A stretch of 64,000 nt of DNA from Candidatus Omnitrophota bacterium (GCA_020632495.1 JACKFL010000005.1:1550001-1614000); one strand, 5' to 3'. Numbered from the stretch's first letter, positions 25,816 to 35,350 are shown. Numbers and translations: made by a program. Notes: generated by a model not told the origin, from the letters alone.

Positions 25816-27294
25816 ATGGATCTTACCAACACCTATTTTATTGCGCGCCGTTTTTTCATCCGGTTTGTCGGGGTGATATATTTTATCGCCTTCGCGTCCG
25901 CCTGGGTCCAGATAGAGGGGCTGGTCGGATCCAAAGGCATCCTGCCGGCGCAGGAGTATCTCACCGCGGCCAGGGATTTTTACGGGTGGCCGAACTTCTT
26001 CGCGCTCCCCACGATTTTCTGGATTAACTGCAGTGACTTCTTTATGGTTGCGGTCTGCTTTTTCGGGATGATGGTCGCCGGACAAGTGGTTGCCGGAGTT
26101 TATCCGGCGATCGGGCTGGCCATCATGTGGATGTTGTACCTCTCCATCGTGCATGTGGGACAGGCCTTCATGAGTTTCCAATGGGACACGTTACTGTTGG
26201 AAGTCGGCTTCCTCAGTATTTTCCTGAGCCCGTGGGATCAGAAACTGAACACCTTTGATGAGCCGCCTCCCCGCTGGGTCATGTTCGCGATGAAGCTTCT
26301 TCTGATGAAGGTCATGTTTCAGTCCGGTCTGGTGAAGGTCCTCAGCGGAGACGAAAACTGGCTGGACCTGACCGCCCTGTCGTACCATTATTATACCCAA
26401 CCGCTGCCCAACCTGACCGCCTGGCATCTCTACCAGCAGCCGTTTTTTGTCCACGAGATGTCCTGTTTGATCATGTTCATCGTCGAGCTGGTCGTACCTT
26501 TCGGAATGTTCCTCCAGCGGGATATCCGGTTGTGGTCGTGTTCGATGATCATGCTGCTGCAGGCCGCGGAAATGCTCACCGGGAACTACGGATTCTATAA
26601 TCTGCTCATCTTCGCAATGTGTTTTCTGCTGATGGATGACAAGCACTTTCGCCGTAAGATATACGACAAAACCTTTGCCTCCTGGGGGGATATTCCGGAC
26701 CAGGTCAAGATTAAGGATACTAAAGTGTCCCGGCTCAAGGATGTGTTGTGCCAGGTTGTAGTCGGTTTGGTAATATCACTGACCTTTTTGAATTTTGTCA
26801 GCATGAAGAGCACGCTGCCCCCGAGTGTCGACAAGATTGCCAAGATCTTTCGTCCGTACCTCATCAGTAACAGTTACGGACTGTTCGCCAACATGACCAC
26901 CGAGCGGACCGAGATCGTGATCGAGGGCAGCAACGACGGGTACGAATGGAAAACCTACGAGTTTAAGTATAAGCCCGGCAATATATTCCGTGCCCCCCGC
27001 CAGATAGCTCCCCACCAACCGCGACTGGACTGGCAGATGTGGTTTGCCGCCCTGATGCCGGATTACCGTTATGCGCCCTGGTTTTCCAACCTGCTGAAAC
27101 GTTTATTGGAGGGCGAGCCGAGCGTTATCAGTCTGTTCTTTCTCGATCCGTTCTTCGGTGATCCGCCGACGTACATCCGCGCGAAGGCGTTTACGTACGA
27201 ATTCAGCACTAAACGTTTCCGGAAAAAGACAGATCAATTCTGGATACGCTCGGAAAAGGGTTATTACGCGCCGATTATGCAGCTGGATCAGTAA
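25816..27294 (+). CDS. lipase maturation factor family protein
   Basis: A 492-residue polytopic membrane protein resembling the lipase maturation factor (LMF1-like) family: RFVGVIYFIAFASAWVQIEGLVGSKGILPA at the start, FQWDTLLLEVGFLSIFL, KLLLMKVMFQSGLVKVLSGDENW, and a soluble C-terminal part with EGSNDGYEWKTYEFKYKPG. In vertebrates LMF1 helps fold lipases in the ER; the bacterial function is unknown. Twelve bases after the glycosyltransferase. Confidence 0.87.
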   Translation: MDLTNTYFIARRFFIRFVGVIYFIAFASAWVQIEGLVGSKGILPAQEYLTAARDFYGWPNFFALPTIFWINCSDFFMVAVCFFGMMVAGQVVAGVYPAIGLAIMWMLYLSIVHVGQAFMSFQWDTLLLEVGFLSIFLSPWDQKLNTFDEPPPRWVMFAMKLLLMKVMFQSGLVKVLSGDENWLDLTALSYHYYTQPLPNLTAWHLYQQPFFVHEMSCLIMFIVELVVPFGMFLQRDIRLWSCSMIMLLQAAEMLTGNYGFYNLLIFAMCFLLMDDKHFRRKIYDKTFASWGDIPDQVKIKDTKVSRLKDVLCQVVVGLVISLTFLNFVSMKSTLPPSVDKIAKIFRPYLISNSYGLFANMTTERTEIVIEGSNDGYEWKTYEFKYKPGNIFRAPRQIAPHQPRLDWQMWFAALMPDYRYAPWFSNLLKRLLEGEPSVISLFFLDPFFGDPPTYIRAKAFTYEFSTKRFRKKTDQFWIRSEKGYYAPIMQLDQ

Positions 27295-27381
27295 TTTCTG
27301 TCTGCCGGGAAATATTTGGTCTCCCGCCGCTTGTTATTACACTTACTCAAAGTTATACTTGTAATGGGCGAGGGATATCAA

Positions 27382-27765
27382 ATGACAGACGTATTTAAAA
27401 AACACTTTACGCCGATCGAGGCCCGCAAGCGGCTGCCGCTGGTCAAGCAGATCGTGGAAGATATTCTGCACAAAGGCCAGCGTCTGCGACAGCTCATCCA
27501 GGATGCCCCGGCCGGGACCGGCCTGAGCGGAGACGGCCTGGATTTGCAGTCCCAGATCAGGGATCATCTCCAGGAACTGGAAGATTTGGGATGTTATTAC
27601 AAGGATTGGACCTTCGATATCGGTTTAGTCGATTTTCCGGCCTTTATCGAAGGGCAGCCGGTCTATTTGTGTTGGCGGTCCGATGAGGATGATATCCGCT
27701 ATTTCCACAGTGTCAATGAGACATATAACAGCCGAAAGGCCATTCCCGATCATTTACTCAATTAA
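27382..27765 (+). CDS. DUF2203 family protein
   Basis: A 127-residue soluble protein matching DUF2203: FTPIEARKRLPLVKQIVEDI at the N-terminus, DLGCYYKDWTFDIGLVDFPA and VYLCWRSDEDDIRYFH at the C-terminus. ATG 27382 is preferred to 27364 because GCGAGGG lies eight bases upstream. Function unknown in the family. Confidence 0.82.
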   Translation: MTDVFKKHFTPIEARKRLPLVKQIVEDILHKGQRLRQLIQDAPAGTGLSGDGLDLQSQIRDHLQELEDLGCYYKDWTFDIGLVDFPAFIEGQPVYLCWRSDEDDIRYFHSVNETYNSRKAIPDHLLN

Positions 27766-27860
27766 TTTCCCCCTCTCACATTCCCACCTGTTTGACCGGC
27801 CGTTCACCCGGCCAGGGCCGCGATGTGTGCCGTTTTCGATCGTCCCGGGAGGAGGGCGTC

Positions 27861-29225
27861 ATGGCAGCTGAGATTCACACTGCGACCGGGCATCTGCCGC
27901 CGTTCTGGGACAAGTCGGTCATATTCTTTGCCAATATTCTTTCGCTGTTTTACGGCAATCTCGCTGAAACCGAGGTCCTGAAAAAGGAAGTCGGGGCGTT
28001 GGAGACGTACGGAAGCCGCCTGCTCCCCCTGGTGGACCTGATGTTCAGGCAGAAGGGGAATATCCTGATCCTGGAGGTGGCTCCGGACCGTCATTTAGTG
28101 GACTATTTTCAAAATGAGCTCCGTCTGACGTTGCCGGAGGTGCGGATCATACCCCATGCGGTCTACGCCGAGCTGGGCGGCGAGTATGCCGCCATGTCGG
28201 CTGCGGCCAAACAGGCCTTTGACGACTTGAAAGAACTGGATAACCAGTGGCTGGACGGCTATGTCGTGGACAACATCCTGATCCGGCTCGCCGGTCATCT
28301 GGGCAAAAAGACCATCGGAACGCGCGAAGGGTCCCGCAAAGGCAATGACAAGATGCTGCTGCAGCGCTTCCTGGAGTCACAGGGGCTGCCGGTCTTTGAG
28401 TCCCACGAAGCGGGCGATATCGAGGAGATTAACGCGGCCATGCGCCGGTTGGCGGTCCACGGCTATCACGAGGCGGTCATTAAGGCTCCGATCGGGGCAT
28501 CGGGCGTGGGGATGATCAAATTTCCCGCGCAGAAGGTTTGTGTGGCAAGCGATTTTCCCGAGTACATCTTTTTTGAAGGAAAGGTCCTTGTTCAGGGCTG
28601 GCTGGATGAACACATTCCCGGCGTCCAGGTGGTGGGATCTCCCAGTGTGCAGCTTTTTGTCGGTCTGGACGAGGCCTATTTGTATGACGTGACCGATCAA
28701 ATATTAAGTGCCGACAGTATCCACGAAGGCAATGTGGCCCCGCCGCGATTTTTCTCAGAGGGACATGACTGCCGCGCCGAACTCCTCCGGCAGGCACGGA
28801 TCATTGCGGAATGGCTCCACGGCGAAGGCTACCGCGGGCCGGGCAGCATCGACTTTCAAGTGATCCGGCGCGACGGCAACCTGGAAATCCGGGTGTGTGA
28901 GGTCAACGCCCGGGTGACCGGCGCCACATATCCGGCCCTGCTGGCCCGGACCTTCTTGCCGGGGGGCGCCTGGATGATGCGTAATATCCGTTTTGACCCG
29001 CAACATAACACCGACAATTTGCTGGGGGTCATCGATGACGCGGGATTGCTGTTCCGGCCGGGTCAGGACACGGGTATATTGCCTTTCAATTTCAATCCGG
29101 ACTCGGAAGGCCGTGTCATCAAAGGTCAGTTTCTCTTTCTTTCTGCCGATATGCGCGGCTGTGAGGAATCCATTCGACGGATGCAGGCTGTGGACAAAAT
29201 CAAAGGAGTTTACGACCGTGACTAA
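27861..29225 (+). CDS. ATP-grasp ligase (PGM1/peptide-ligase-like)
   Basis: A 454-residue protein. The N-terminal third looks like a pre-ATP-grasp region (ADP-forming ligase lead-in); the ATP-grasp core has the substrate loop GNDKMLLQRFLESQG, the nucleotide loop VIKAPIGASGVGM, and the metal-binding EVNARVTGATYP. The C-terminal segment (about residues 400-454) resembles the end domain of PGM1-type amide ligases. It would join a carboxylate to an amine with ATP. ATG 27861 has a GGGAGGAGG ribosome site. It overlaps an M20 peptidase gene by eight bases, so the pair probably acts on the same amide-linked compound. Confidence 0.78.
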   Translation: MAAEIHTATGHLPPFWDKSVIFFANILSLFYGNLAETEVLKKEVGALETYGSRLLPLVDLMFRQKGNILILEVAPDRHLVDYFQNELRLTLPEVRIIPHAVYAELGGEYAAMSAAAKQAFDDLKELDNQWLDGYVVDNILIRLAGHLGKKTIGTREGSRKGNDKMLLQRFLESQGLPVFESHEAGDIEEINAAMRRLAVHGYHEAVIKAPIGASGVGMIKFPAQKVCVASDFPEYIFFEGKVLVQGWLDEHIPGVQVVGSPSVQLFVGLDEAYLYDVTDQILSADSIHEGNVAPPRFFSEGHDCRAELLRQARIIAEWLHGEGYRGPGSIDFQVIRRDGNLEIRVCEVNARVTGATYPALLARTFLPGGAWMMRNIRFDPQHNTDNLLGVIDDAGLLFRPGQDTGILPFNFNPDSEGRVIKGQFLFLSADMRGCEESIRRMQAVDKIKGVYDRD

Positions 29226-30342
29226 ACGACAGGAAGATCACGTCATCGAACAACGGCTGGTCGCTCTGACCCGCGACCTGATGCTGATCCCCAGCGTGCC
29301 CTCACGGCCGATGGACCGTCAACGGGCATTCGAACTTATCAAGAACCATCTGGAAGTCCTGGATCATATTGAGATTCACGAATACGAAGAGAATGGTATC
29401 CCGTCGCTGGTTGCCAGGCCCAAGGGCGTGCGTAAACCCAAGATTCTCATGTGCGGCCATATTGATGTCATTGAACACGAGGACCCGGCCTGTTACCGTT
29501 CGAGTATCCGCGACGGCCGGATATACGGTCCGGGTGGGGGAGATATGAAGGGGAGTGTGGCGATCATTCTGGAAGTCTTCCGGCACATGAATTCCGTCAT
29601 GGACAAACCGTCTTTGGCCCTGGCCATTACCTCCGATGAGGAGACCGGCGGCGAATTCGGATTGGGGTATCTGGTTAATAAAATGGGATTGCGCGCTCAC
29701 AAAGCGATGATTCCGGACGGGGGGTCGCTCAGCGAGATCACCGTCGCGGAGAAGGGGATTTTGCACTTGAAGGTCACGGCCCAGGGACAATCCGCGCACT
29801 CGGCCCGCCCATGGCTGGGTATGAATCCGGTGGAGGAATTGATGAACAAGCTGACCTATTTAAAATCGTCTTTTAAGGTCATGCAGGAAAATCACGCCGC
29901 GGAAGACAAGTGGTATCCGACGTGCGCGGTGACCCGCATCGGTACGGAAAACAAACAAATCAACCGCGTACCTTCGGAGGCGTATGCTGTCCTCGATGTC
30001 CGTTTTCCCACACCGTACACAACGCGTAAAATCAAGCGGCATATCCGGGAGATGCTCGGCGATAAGATCGCCATTGAGCCAATCATCGGCGCCGAGCCCA
30101 CCAATCTGTCTCCGGATCCCGAGTATCAGCGTGTTATCGAAGAGGTTACCGGCAAGCCGACGGAGCTTGTGCGCGATGACGGCGGCAGCGACGCCCGGTT
30201 TTTGGCCGCCCAGGGGATCCCCGTAATGATCTCGCGACCGCGGGTGGGGAACCTGCATGCTGTTGACGAATGGATTGATATTTCGTCGATGGTTACCTTT
30301 TACCACATATACGAGAAGTACCTCGCCCGCGCATTGGCATAA
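29218..30342 (+). CDS. M20 family metallopeptidase
   Basis: A 374-residue zinc hydrolase of the ArgE/DapE/CPG2 type. Metal ligands visible: His and Asp in CGHIDVIE, Asp in GGGDMKGS, the Glu pair DEETGG, and the C-terminal His in GNLHAVDEW; the dimerisation domain includes QSAHSARP. The start is GTG 29218 with AAAGGAG upstream, eight bases inside the ATP-grasp gene. Possible activities: amide or dipeptide cleavage of a metabolite. Pairing with a ligase is reminiscent of synthesis/turnover couples; inference. Confidence 0.9.
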   Translation: MTKRQEDHVIEQRLVALTRDLMLIPSVPSRPMDRQRAFELIKNHLEVLDHIEIHEYEENGIPSLVARPKGVRKPKILMCGHIDVIEHEDPACYRSSIRDGRIYGPGGGDMKGSVAIILEVFRHMNSVMDKPSLALAITSDEETGGEFGLGYLVNKMGLRAHKAMIPDGGSLSEITVAEKGILHLKVTAQGQSAHSARPWLGMNPVEELMNKLTYLKSSFKVMQENHAAEDKWYPTCAVTRIGTENKQINRVPSEAYAVLDVRFPTPYTTRKIKRHIREMLGDKIAIEPIIGAEPTNLSPDPEYQRVIEEVTGKPTELVRDDGGSDARFLAAQGIPVMISRPRVGNLHAVDEWIDISSMVTFYHIYEKYLARALA

Positions 30343-30359
30343 TTCGGCCCGCTGGCCGG

Positions 30360-30387
30360 TTGACAAATCTCCGCATTAACCTAAGAT
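30360..30387 (+). promoter_or_regulatory. strong sigma-70 promoter before NTF2-like gene
   Basis: Consensus TTGACA (30360-30365), 16-base spacer, TAAGAT (30382-30387). A GC-rich leader of about 95 bases follows, including a GACGG/CCGTC hairpin at 30449-30462. Confidence 0.6.
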
Positions 30388-30490
30388 AAGAGATACAACC
30401 CGCGCGCGGCATTGTCGCGCCTCACCGAGAGTAATTCCGCAAGGCCGCGACGGCGTGCCGTCAGGCGCCCGCCATTGGAGTCCGATTTCT

Positions 30491-31030
30491 ATGCCCTTAA
30501 AGATACTCAGTGTTATCATTTTGTTTCTGGTCTGTGCAAGTGTCCCGCAGTTGGCCGCAGCCGCGGAGAAGGTCCGCATAGAACCACCGTCGGAGAATAT
30601 CGAGAAGTTTTTCAATGCGTTTAACCGCGATACTCTTTATCTCGTAGAGGATTTTTATGATGCGGGGGTGGAATTTCACGATCCGATCGTGAATATCTCC
30701 GGCCGCGACCGGCTGCGCCGGTATTACGAAGGGATGTACGAGGGAATAGACCGGGTCCGCTTTGACTTCAAAGGTGAAATCAAAGAGGGCGCTGATCATG
30801 TGGTGTTTTGGACGATGGTCTTGCAGACCAAGAAGATGAACAAAGGGAAGCCCATTTCCGTCGATGGCAACTCGCATATCCGATTCGGCGGCCCGGAAGG
30901 CAAGGCGATCTATCATCGGGACTACTTTGATGTCGGAGCTATGGTTTACGAGCATGTGCCCGTTGTCGGATGGATGACCGGTTACGTCAAAGGAAAACTC
31001 AAAAAGCACGCGCAAATGAAGGATCAGTAG
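30491..31030 (+). CDS. exported NTF2/SnoaL-like protein
   Basis: A 179-residue protein with a signal peptide (ending near LAAA) and an NTF2-like cone-fold domain: FNRDTLYLVEDFYDAGVEFHDPIVNISG, RLRRYYEGMY, and the HRDYFDVGAMVYEHVPVVGW end. The same motif set occurs in SnoaL-like proteins usually lacking a signal; export is unusual. No catalytic residues can be assigned. The FIST gene follows after two bases; together they form a small operon. Confidence 0.83.
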   Translation: MPLKILSVIILFLVCASVPQLAAAAEKVRIEPPSENIEKFFNAFNRDTLYLVEDFYDAGVEFHDPIVNISGRDRLRRYYEGMYEGIDRVRFDFKGEIKEGADHVVFWTMVLQTKKMNKGKPISVDGNSHIRFGGPEGKAIYHRDYFDVGAMVYEHVPVVGWMTGYVKGKLKKHAQMKDQ

Positions 31031-31032
31031 CT

Positions 31033-32193
31033 ATGGAATTTGCATCGAGAACGGCAGTGACCGGCGACATGTCACAGATCGTGGATGAACTCTGCATCGA
31101 CGCGGAGAAGGACTTCGATATCGGGCTGCTGTTTATCAGCGCTCAATTGGATGAGCATATCCGGGATATAGAGCGGGCTGTTGCGGACAGGCTTCCCGTC
31201 AGTCATCTGCTGGCGTGTTCCTGTGCCGGCATCATCGGCAGTGAACGGGAGGTGGAAGGCGCGCCGGCCGCGAGTTTATTTCTCGCCAAGTTGCCCGGAG
31301 TCCGCTGCCGTACCTTTCACATCGAGCAGGAACATATCGAGCAACTGAATTCCTCCGAGGACTATTACGAAATGCTTGAGGTCTATCCGAATGAAAATTC
31401 TGTCTTCGTGTTGATCCCCGATCCCTATCAAATTGATTTGAATACGTTTCTTGAGGGCATGAACGAGGCTTACGCCGGCCGGCCGTTGGTCGGCGGTTTG
31501 GCCAGCGGTTCGACGCAGGCGAACGGAAACGTCTTGATCGTCAACGGCGAAGTTCATAACCGGGGTATGATCGGGATGGCGCTGTGCGGCGATATTCATA
31601 TCGACACCATTGTTTCGCAGGGATGCAAGCCGATCGGTGAAACGTACATCGTTACCAAGGCCGACAAGAATATAATCTACGAAGTCGCCGGCAAGACATT
31701 TCTGGATATCCTGCGTCAGGTGTTTCTGGATTTAAACGAGACGGAGCGTCAACTGATGCAGCAGGCCCTGCTCGTCGGGATCGCCATGGACGAATACACA
31801 CATGATTTCGGGCGCGGTGACTTTCTGGTGCGCCCGGTCATCGGTATTGATCAAGAAAGCGGCGCCGTTGGGATCGGTGACCGGATTCGCGCCGGTCAAA
31901 CGATTCAGCTACATTTGCGGGATGTGAAGACCGCCGCGGAGGACCTGACGGAGTTGCTGAAAAAGTTCAAGAAAAAGCGTCCCTCCGATAACCGCGGGGC
32001 ATTGGTTTTTTCCTGTAACGGGCGGGGTGAAGGTTTGTTCGGAGAACCCGATCACGACATCACACTTATCCAAAAACATTTGGGGCCCATCCCGGCCGCT
32101 GGTTTTTTTTGTGCCGGTGAAATCGGGCCGATCGGCGGGAAAAACTTTATTCACGGATTTACCGACAGTATTGTGGTATTTTCTTCCGACTAG
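31033..32193 (+). CDS. FIST N/C domain sensory protein
   Basis: A 386-residue soluble protein consisting of FIST_N (LLACSCAGIIGSEREVEG, SVFVLIPDPYQID, LVGGLASGS) and FIST_C (FSCNGRGEGLFGEPDHDI, GFFCAGEIGPIGGKNFIHGFT). FIST domains bind small ligands, probably amino acids, and are often fused to kinases or chemoreceptors; here it stands alone. The stop shares a CTAG with the stop of the opposite-strand gene at 32190, so the two genes end head to head with a four-base overlap. Confidence 0.88.
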   Translation: MEFASRTAVTGDMSQIVDELCIDAEKDFDIGLLFISAQLDEHIRDIERAVADRLPVSHLLACSCAGIIGSEREVEGAPAASLFLAKLPGVRCRTFHIEQEHIEQLNSSEDYYEMLEVYPNENSVFVLIPDPYQIDLNTFLEGMNEAYAGRPLVGGLASGSTQANGNVLIVNGEVHNRGMIGMALCGDIHIDTIVSQGCKPIGETYIVTKADKNIIYEVAGKTFLDILRQVFLDLNETERQLMQQALLVGIAMDEYTHDFGRGDFLVRPVIGIDQESGAVGIGDRIRAGQTIQLHLRDVKTAAEDLTELLKKFKKKRPSDNRGALVFSCNGRGEGLFGEPDHDITLIQKHLGPIPAAGFFCAGEIGPIGGKNFIHGFTDSIVVFSSD

Positions 32194-32894
32194 GGTAGTC
32201 GGCCGGCGTAGTCATTGAGGAGGCGGTAGATCCGCTGCTGAGCCGCTGCGACGGCCGCTTGTTGTGCCGGGGTCAGCGGGTCGAAGGCCTGGCGCTGATG
32301 CAGAATATCCGTCACATAGAAAATGCCGACCGCCCGCCGCAGGATGTGTCGCGCCGATTGATAAAAGGCGCTGGCCTGCATTTCCAAGACATCGATTTTG
32401 CTTTCCTTAAGAAATTCCGCGTACGTTTCCTCAAGATAAAATGATCCCAAAGAAGCGCAACTGACCTTGGGGAGCTGATTCCTCAGCGGCTCCAGCGCGG
32501 CGATGATGTCCTGACTGGCGTGGCTGGTTTGGTCCGGGTGAGGTTCCTTCGTGAGCAGGGCGCTGAAGCTCTCCAGATTCAAGGCCGACTCGGCCAGGAC
32601 CACGGAACCGATGCTAAGGTTGTTGTCCTCGACGGCGCCGCAGGCCCCGAGGAGGATCAGGTTCCGGCAGGGGGAGTCCGAGAGATGTAAGACGGCGTCG
32701 CCCACAAACGGGGCCCCGATCTGGGTATGGATCAGTGTAAAATGCGCTGCCTGACCGGCGGCGAAGGGGCTGCCGCGGTGCAGGGCATCAATGTTCAGAG
32801 CTTCCGTCATTCCCAGCGGGAGAAAGGGCGTGAGAACACAGGTGGGCTGGAGCTGTTCCTCCGGGATGCCGAAAAGTTGCTCGAATGCGGGCAT
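32190..32894 (-). CDS. nucleoside phosphorylase-like protein
   Basis: Minus-strand gene of 234 residues. The chosen ATG (complement of 32892-32894) has AAGGAA ten bases upstream; a TTG nine bases further is possible. Phosphorylase/hydrolase (PNP_UDP) signs: LTPFLPLGM, THIQIGAPFVGDAV-like order (IHTQIGAPFVGDAVLHL), the phosphorylase LILLGACGAVE segment and VLEMQASAFY where the family has the ribose-binding Met-Glu (here Glu-Met-Gln). The active-site Asp is not evident, so a purine or uridine phosphorylase assignment is not secure. Confidence 0.7.
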   Translation of the reverse strand: MPAFEQLFGIPEEQLQPTCVLTPFLPLGMTEALNIDALHRGSPFAAGQAAHFTLIHTQIGAPFVGDAVLHLSDSPCRNLILLGACGAVEDNNLSIGSVVLAESALNLESFSALLTKEPHPDQTSHASQDIIAALEPLRNQLPKVSCASLGSFYLEETYAEFLKESKIDVLEMQASAFYQSARHILRRAVGIFYVTDILHQRQAFDPLTPAQQAAVAAAQQRIYRLLNDYAGRLP

Positions 32895-32939
32895 GGGGGT
32901 CAAATTCCTTACGGAATGATTTTCTTAAAACTATGACTA

Positions 32940-32948
32940 TGCTAGAAT
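32940..32948 (+). promoter_or_regulatory. extended -10 promoter upstream of mscS-like gene
   Basis: TG-C-TAGAAT in the divergent gap between the phosphorylase-like gene and the mechanosensitive channel gene; about 115 bases of leader precede the ATG at 33066. Confidence 0.4.
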
Positions 32949-33065
32949 TATACCATTCTTCCTAACCGGCGCAACGATCATGCGTATCTTTGTCGCGGGC
33001 CGGTCAGCATTTGTGCGGGCGGTGACCGCCGCCCAAACCGTCAATCAGATAGTAAAGGAGAGATG

Positions 33066-34103
33066 ATGAACAAGACGATTCTGCGCGGCCTGATCCTCGG
33101 GGCCTTTGTCGCGACGATATTCTTTGCGAATCTGGCCGCCAGTCAGGATGCCTCCCAAACCGGTGAGGCAGTGCAGAGCACTACGGCCGCGGCGGCGGAA
33201 ACCGCGGAGGCGGCTGCCAAAAAGCCGTTGTTCAATCTCGACAAAACAGCGCCTCCCCAAAGTTTGGAGGAAATGGCGACGGACCAGGTCGAGACCGTAA
33301 AGAAGCTGGCCACACTCTTAATCGAATTCTTTGTTAAATACAGTTTTCAGGTTCTCGGCGGGATCATTGTCCTGGTCTTGGGGTGGTGTATCGGCGGGTT
33401 TATTTCCCGCCGGTTGCTGTTGTTCTTCCAAGGCAAGAAGTTCGATGTGACCGTTTCAAAGTTCATTGCCCAGTGCGTGAAGCTGATGGTGATGGTCTTT
33501 GCGGTTATCGTTGCCATGGGCAAGTTCGGCATCGAGATCGCGCCGTTGATCGCCGGTCTCAGTGTGGCCGGATTCGGTCTCAGTTTTGCTTTGCAGGGGC
33601 CGTTGTCCAACTATGCCGCGGGGGTGTCGCTTATCTTTACCAAGCCCTTCAAGGTCGGTGATATCGTTGAGGTCGCCGGACGGACCGGCGAAGTTCTGGA
33701 AATCAAACTGCCCAGAACCGAACTGCGCACCGTGGACGGCGTGCTGATCATGATCCCCAACAATGACATTGTCGGTGAGATCATCCACAACTGTTCCGAA
33801 TTCAAGCGGGTCGATATTGAGGTTGGTGTCGCCTACAGCTCCGACGTCGATAAGGCGATTCAGATAATCCGGGATATTATTAAGGCTGATCAGCGGATCA
33901 ACCAGGGCGCGAAGGCCCAAATCGGTATCCAGGGATTCGGCGATTCCAGCGTCGATCTGCAGGCCCGGGTGTGGTGCGCGCAGGATCAGTATTATCAAGT
34001 CCTCTATGAAGTCAACAAGAAGATCTTCGATGCCTTCAACCAGAACGGCATCGTCATCCCATTCCCGCAACGCGATGTCCACGTGATCAAGAACGAGGTG
34101 TAA
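33066..34103 (+). CDS. MscS family mechanosensitive channel, with signal peptide
   Basis: A 345-residue protein. Residues 1-27 look like a signal peptide (ending AAS) followed by a low-complexity Ala/Thr/Glu stretch. The MscS core has a TM helix (QVLGGIIVLVLGWCIGGFI) and the pore helix LIAGLSVAGFGLSFALQGPLSNYAAG, with the middle domain FTKPFKVGDIVEVAG, PNNDIVGEIIHN and the C-terminal alpha/beta domain. It releases ions when the membrane is stretched. ATG 33066 follows AAAGGAGAG; ATG 33063 is three bases earlier. The GT4 gene starts at the last base of its stop (TAATG). Confidence 0.9.
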   Translation: MNKTILRGLILGAFVATIFFANLAASQDASQTGEAVQSTTAAAAETAEAAAKKPLFNLDKTAPPQSLEEMATDQVETVKKLATLLIEFFVKYSFQVLGGIIVLVLGWCIGGFISRRLLLFFQGKKFDVTVSKFIAQCVKLMVMVFAVIVAMGKFGIEIAPLIAGLSVAGFGLSFALQGPLSNYAAGVSLIFTKPFKVGDIVEVAGRTGEVLEIKLPRTELRTVDGVLIMIPNNDIVGEIIHNCSEFKRVDIEVGVAYSSDVDKAIQIIRDIIKADQRINQGAKAQIGIQGFGDSSVDLQARVWCAQDQYYQVLYEVNKKIFDAFNQNGIVIPFPQRDVHVIKNEV

Positions 34104-35350
34104 TGCCGCCTATGGCACAGCCCTATCTGCGTATTGCCATGATTGTGGGGAAGTTTCCGGTCCTGTCGGAGACGTTTATCGTCAATCAAGTCCGCGGATT
34201 GAGGGCGCGCGGCCATGAGGTCGATATTTACGCCCTCTACGGTGGTCCCGACGGCACCGAACGCACCCTGTGCGAACAGGGTGGGCAAAACGGAATCAAA
34301 GCCATCTATCCGCCGCGTCCCACCGGCAAACTTTTACCCGATATCGGGCTCATGCTTGCGCAGTCGGCCCAGGATCCCGGACAGGCCGGGCCCCTGTGGC
34401 GGCTGGCGGGCGAGTATGACAAGCTCGGCCGACGCGAGATATTTATGCGCGGGTCGGCTTTTTTCAGACGGCAGCCCTATGATGTGGTGTACTGTCAGTT
34501 CGGATCCGTGGCCCTGGATATCCTCCCGCTGCGCTCGATGCCGGCCTTGTCGGGGAAACTGGTGGTCGCCTTTCGCGGCGCGGACGTCAGCAGCTATGTT
34601 CGCGGCAGTGATTGCGACGTTTATACGGAGCTCTTTCGGGACATAGATGTTGCCCTTCCCAACAGTGAATTCTTCCGTCAACGGTTGATTGATCTGGGCT
34701 GCGAGGCCGACTGCTGCCGGGTGATCAGGTCCGGCATTCGCGTGCAGGATTTTCCGTATCGGCCGCGCGCGGTCCCGGGAGACGGCATCGTCCGTTTTAT
34801 CTTCGTGGGACGTTTGGTCGCCAAAAAGGGATTGGACGATTGCCTGAAGGCCTTTAGGCTAGTCCGGCAAAGCCGCGACAACTTCCGTCTGACGATTGTC
34901 GGACACGGGCCGTTGCGCCGGGAAATTGATGAGTTGATCGACATCCTGCAACTGAAAAAGCATGTCCGGACGATCGGTGCGCTGCCCCACAATGAAGTGC
35001 GCAGTATTCTGGACGAACATCATGTCTTTATTTCCGCCAACAAAACGCCTCCGTCTGGAGACCAGGAAGGCATTACGAATACTCTGAAGGAGGCGGCCGC
35101 GACCGGGTTGCCGCTGATCTCCACCCGTCACGGCGGGATACCGGAGTTGGTAGAGGACGGCGAAAACGGTTATCTGGTGGATGAAGGGGATATTGAACGG
35201 CTGGCGGCCCGCATCATCCAGGTGATGGACCATCCCGAGCAGTGGCCGGCCTTGGGGGCGAAAGGACGGAAGCGGGTAGTCGGCGGGTTCGATCAGGAGG
35301 CATGGAACGAGAAGTTGGCGGACGAACTTATGCAAGTCGTTGGCATGTAA
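34103..35350 (+). CDS. glycosyltransferase family 4 (GT-B)
   Basis: A 415-residue GT-B transferase: KFPVLSETFIVNQVRGL N-terminal acceptor site, FRGADVSSY, and the C-terminal nucleotide-sugar domain with FVGRLVAKKGLDD and the EGITNTLKEAAATGLPLISTRHGGIPELV Glu-rich motif. It resembles exopolysaccharide and colanic-acid glycosyltransferases (WcaL-like). No gene cluster for a polysaccharide surrounds it. Coupled to the preceding channel gene by TAATG. Confidence 0.9.
   Translation: MPPMAQPYLRIAMIVGKFPVLSETFIVNQVRGLRARGHEVDIYALYGGPDGTERTLCEQGGQNGIKAIYPPRPTGKLLPDIGLMLAQSAQDPGQAGPLWRLAGEYDKLGRREIFMRGSAFFRRQPYDVVYCQFGSVALDILPLRSMPALSGKLVVAFRGADVSSYVRGSDCDVYTELFRDIDVALPNSEFFRQRLIDLGCEADCCRVIRSGIRVQDFPYRPRAVPGDGIVRFIFVGRLVAKKGLDDCLKAFRLVRQSRDNFRLTIVGHGPLRREIDELIDILQLKKHVRTIGALPHNEVRSILDEHHVFISANKTPPSGDQEGITNTLKEAAATGLPLISTRHGGIPELVEDGENGYLVDEGDIERLAARIIQVMDHPEQWPALGAKGRKRVVGGFDQEAWNEKLADELMQVVGM

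Noticed and set aside
30391..30490. Cobalamin, TPP or fluoride riboswitch upstream of the NTF2-like gene
   Set aside because: None of the conserved boxes of these classes is present in order; only generic GC pairing is seen.
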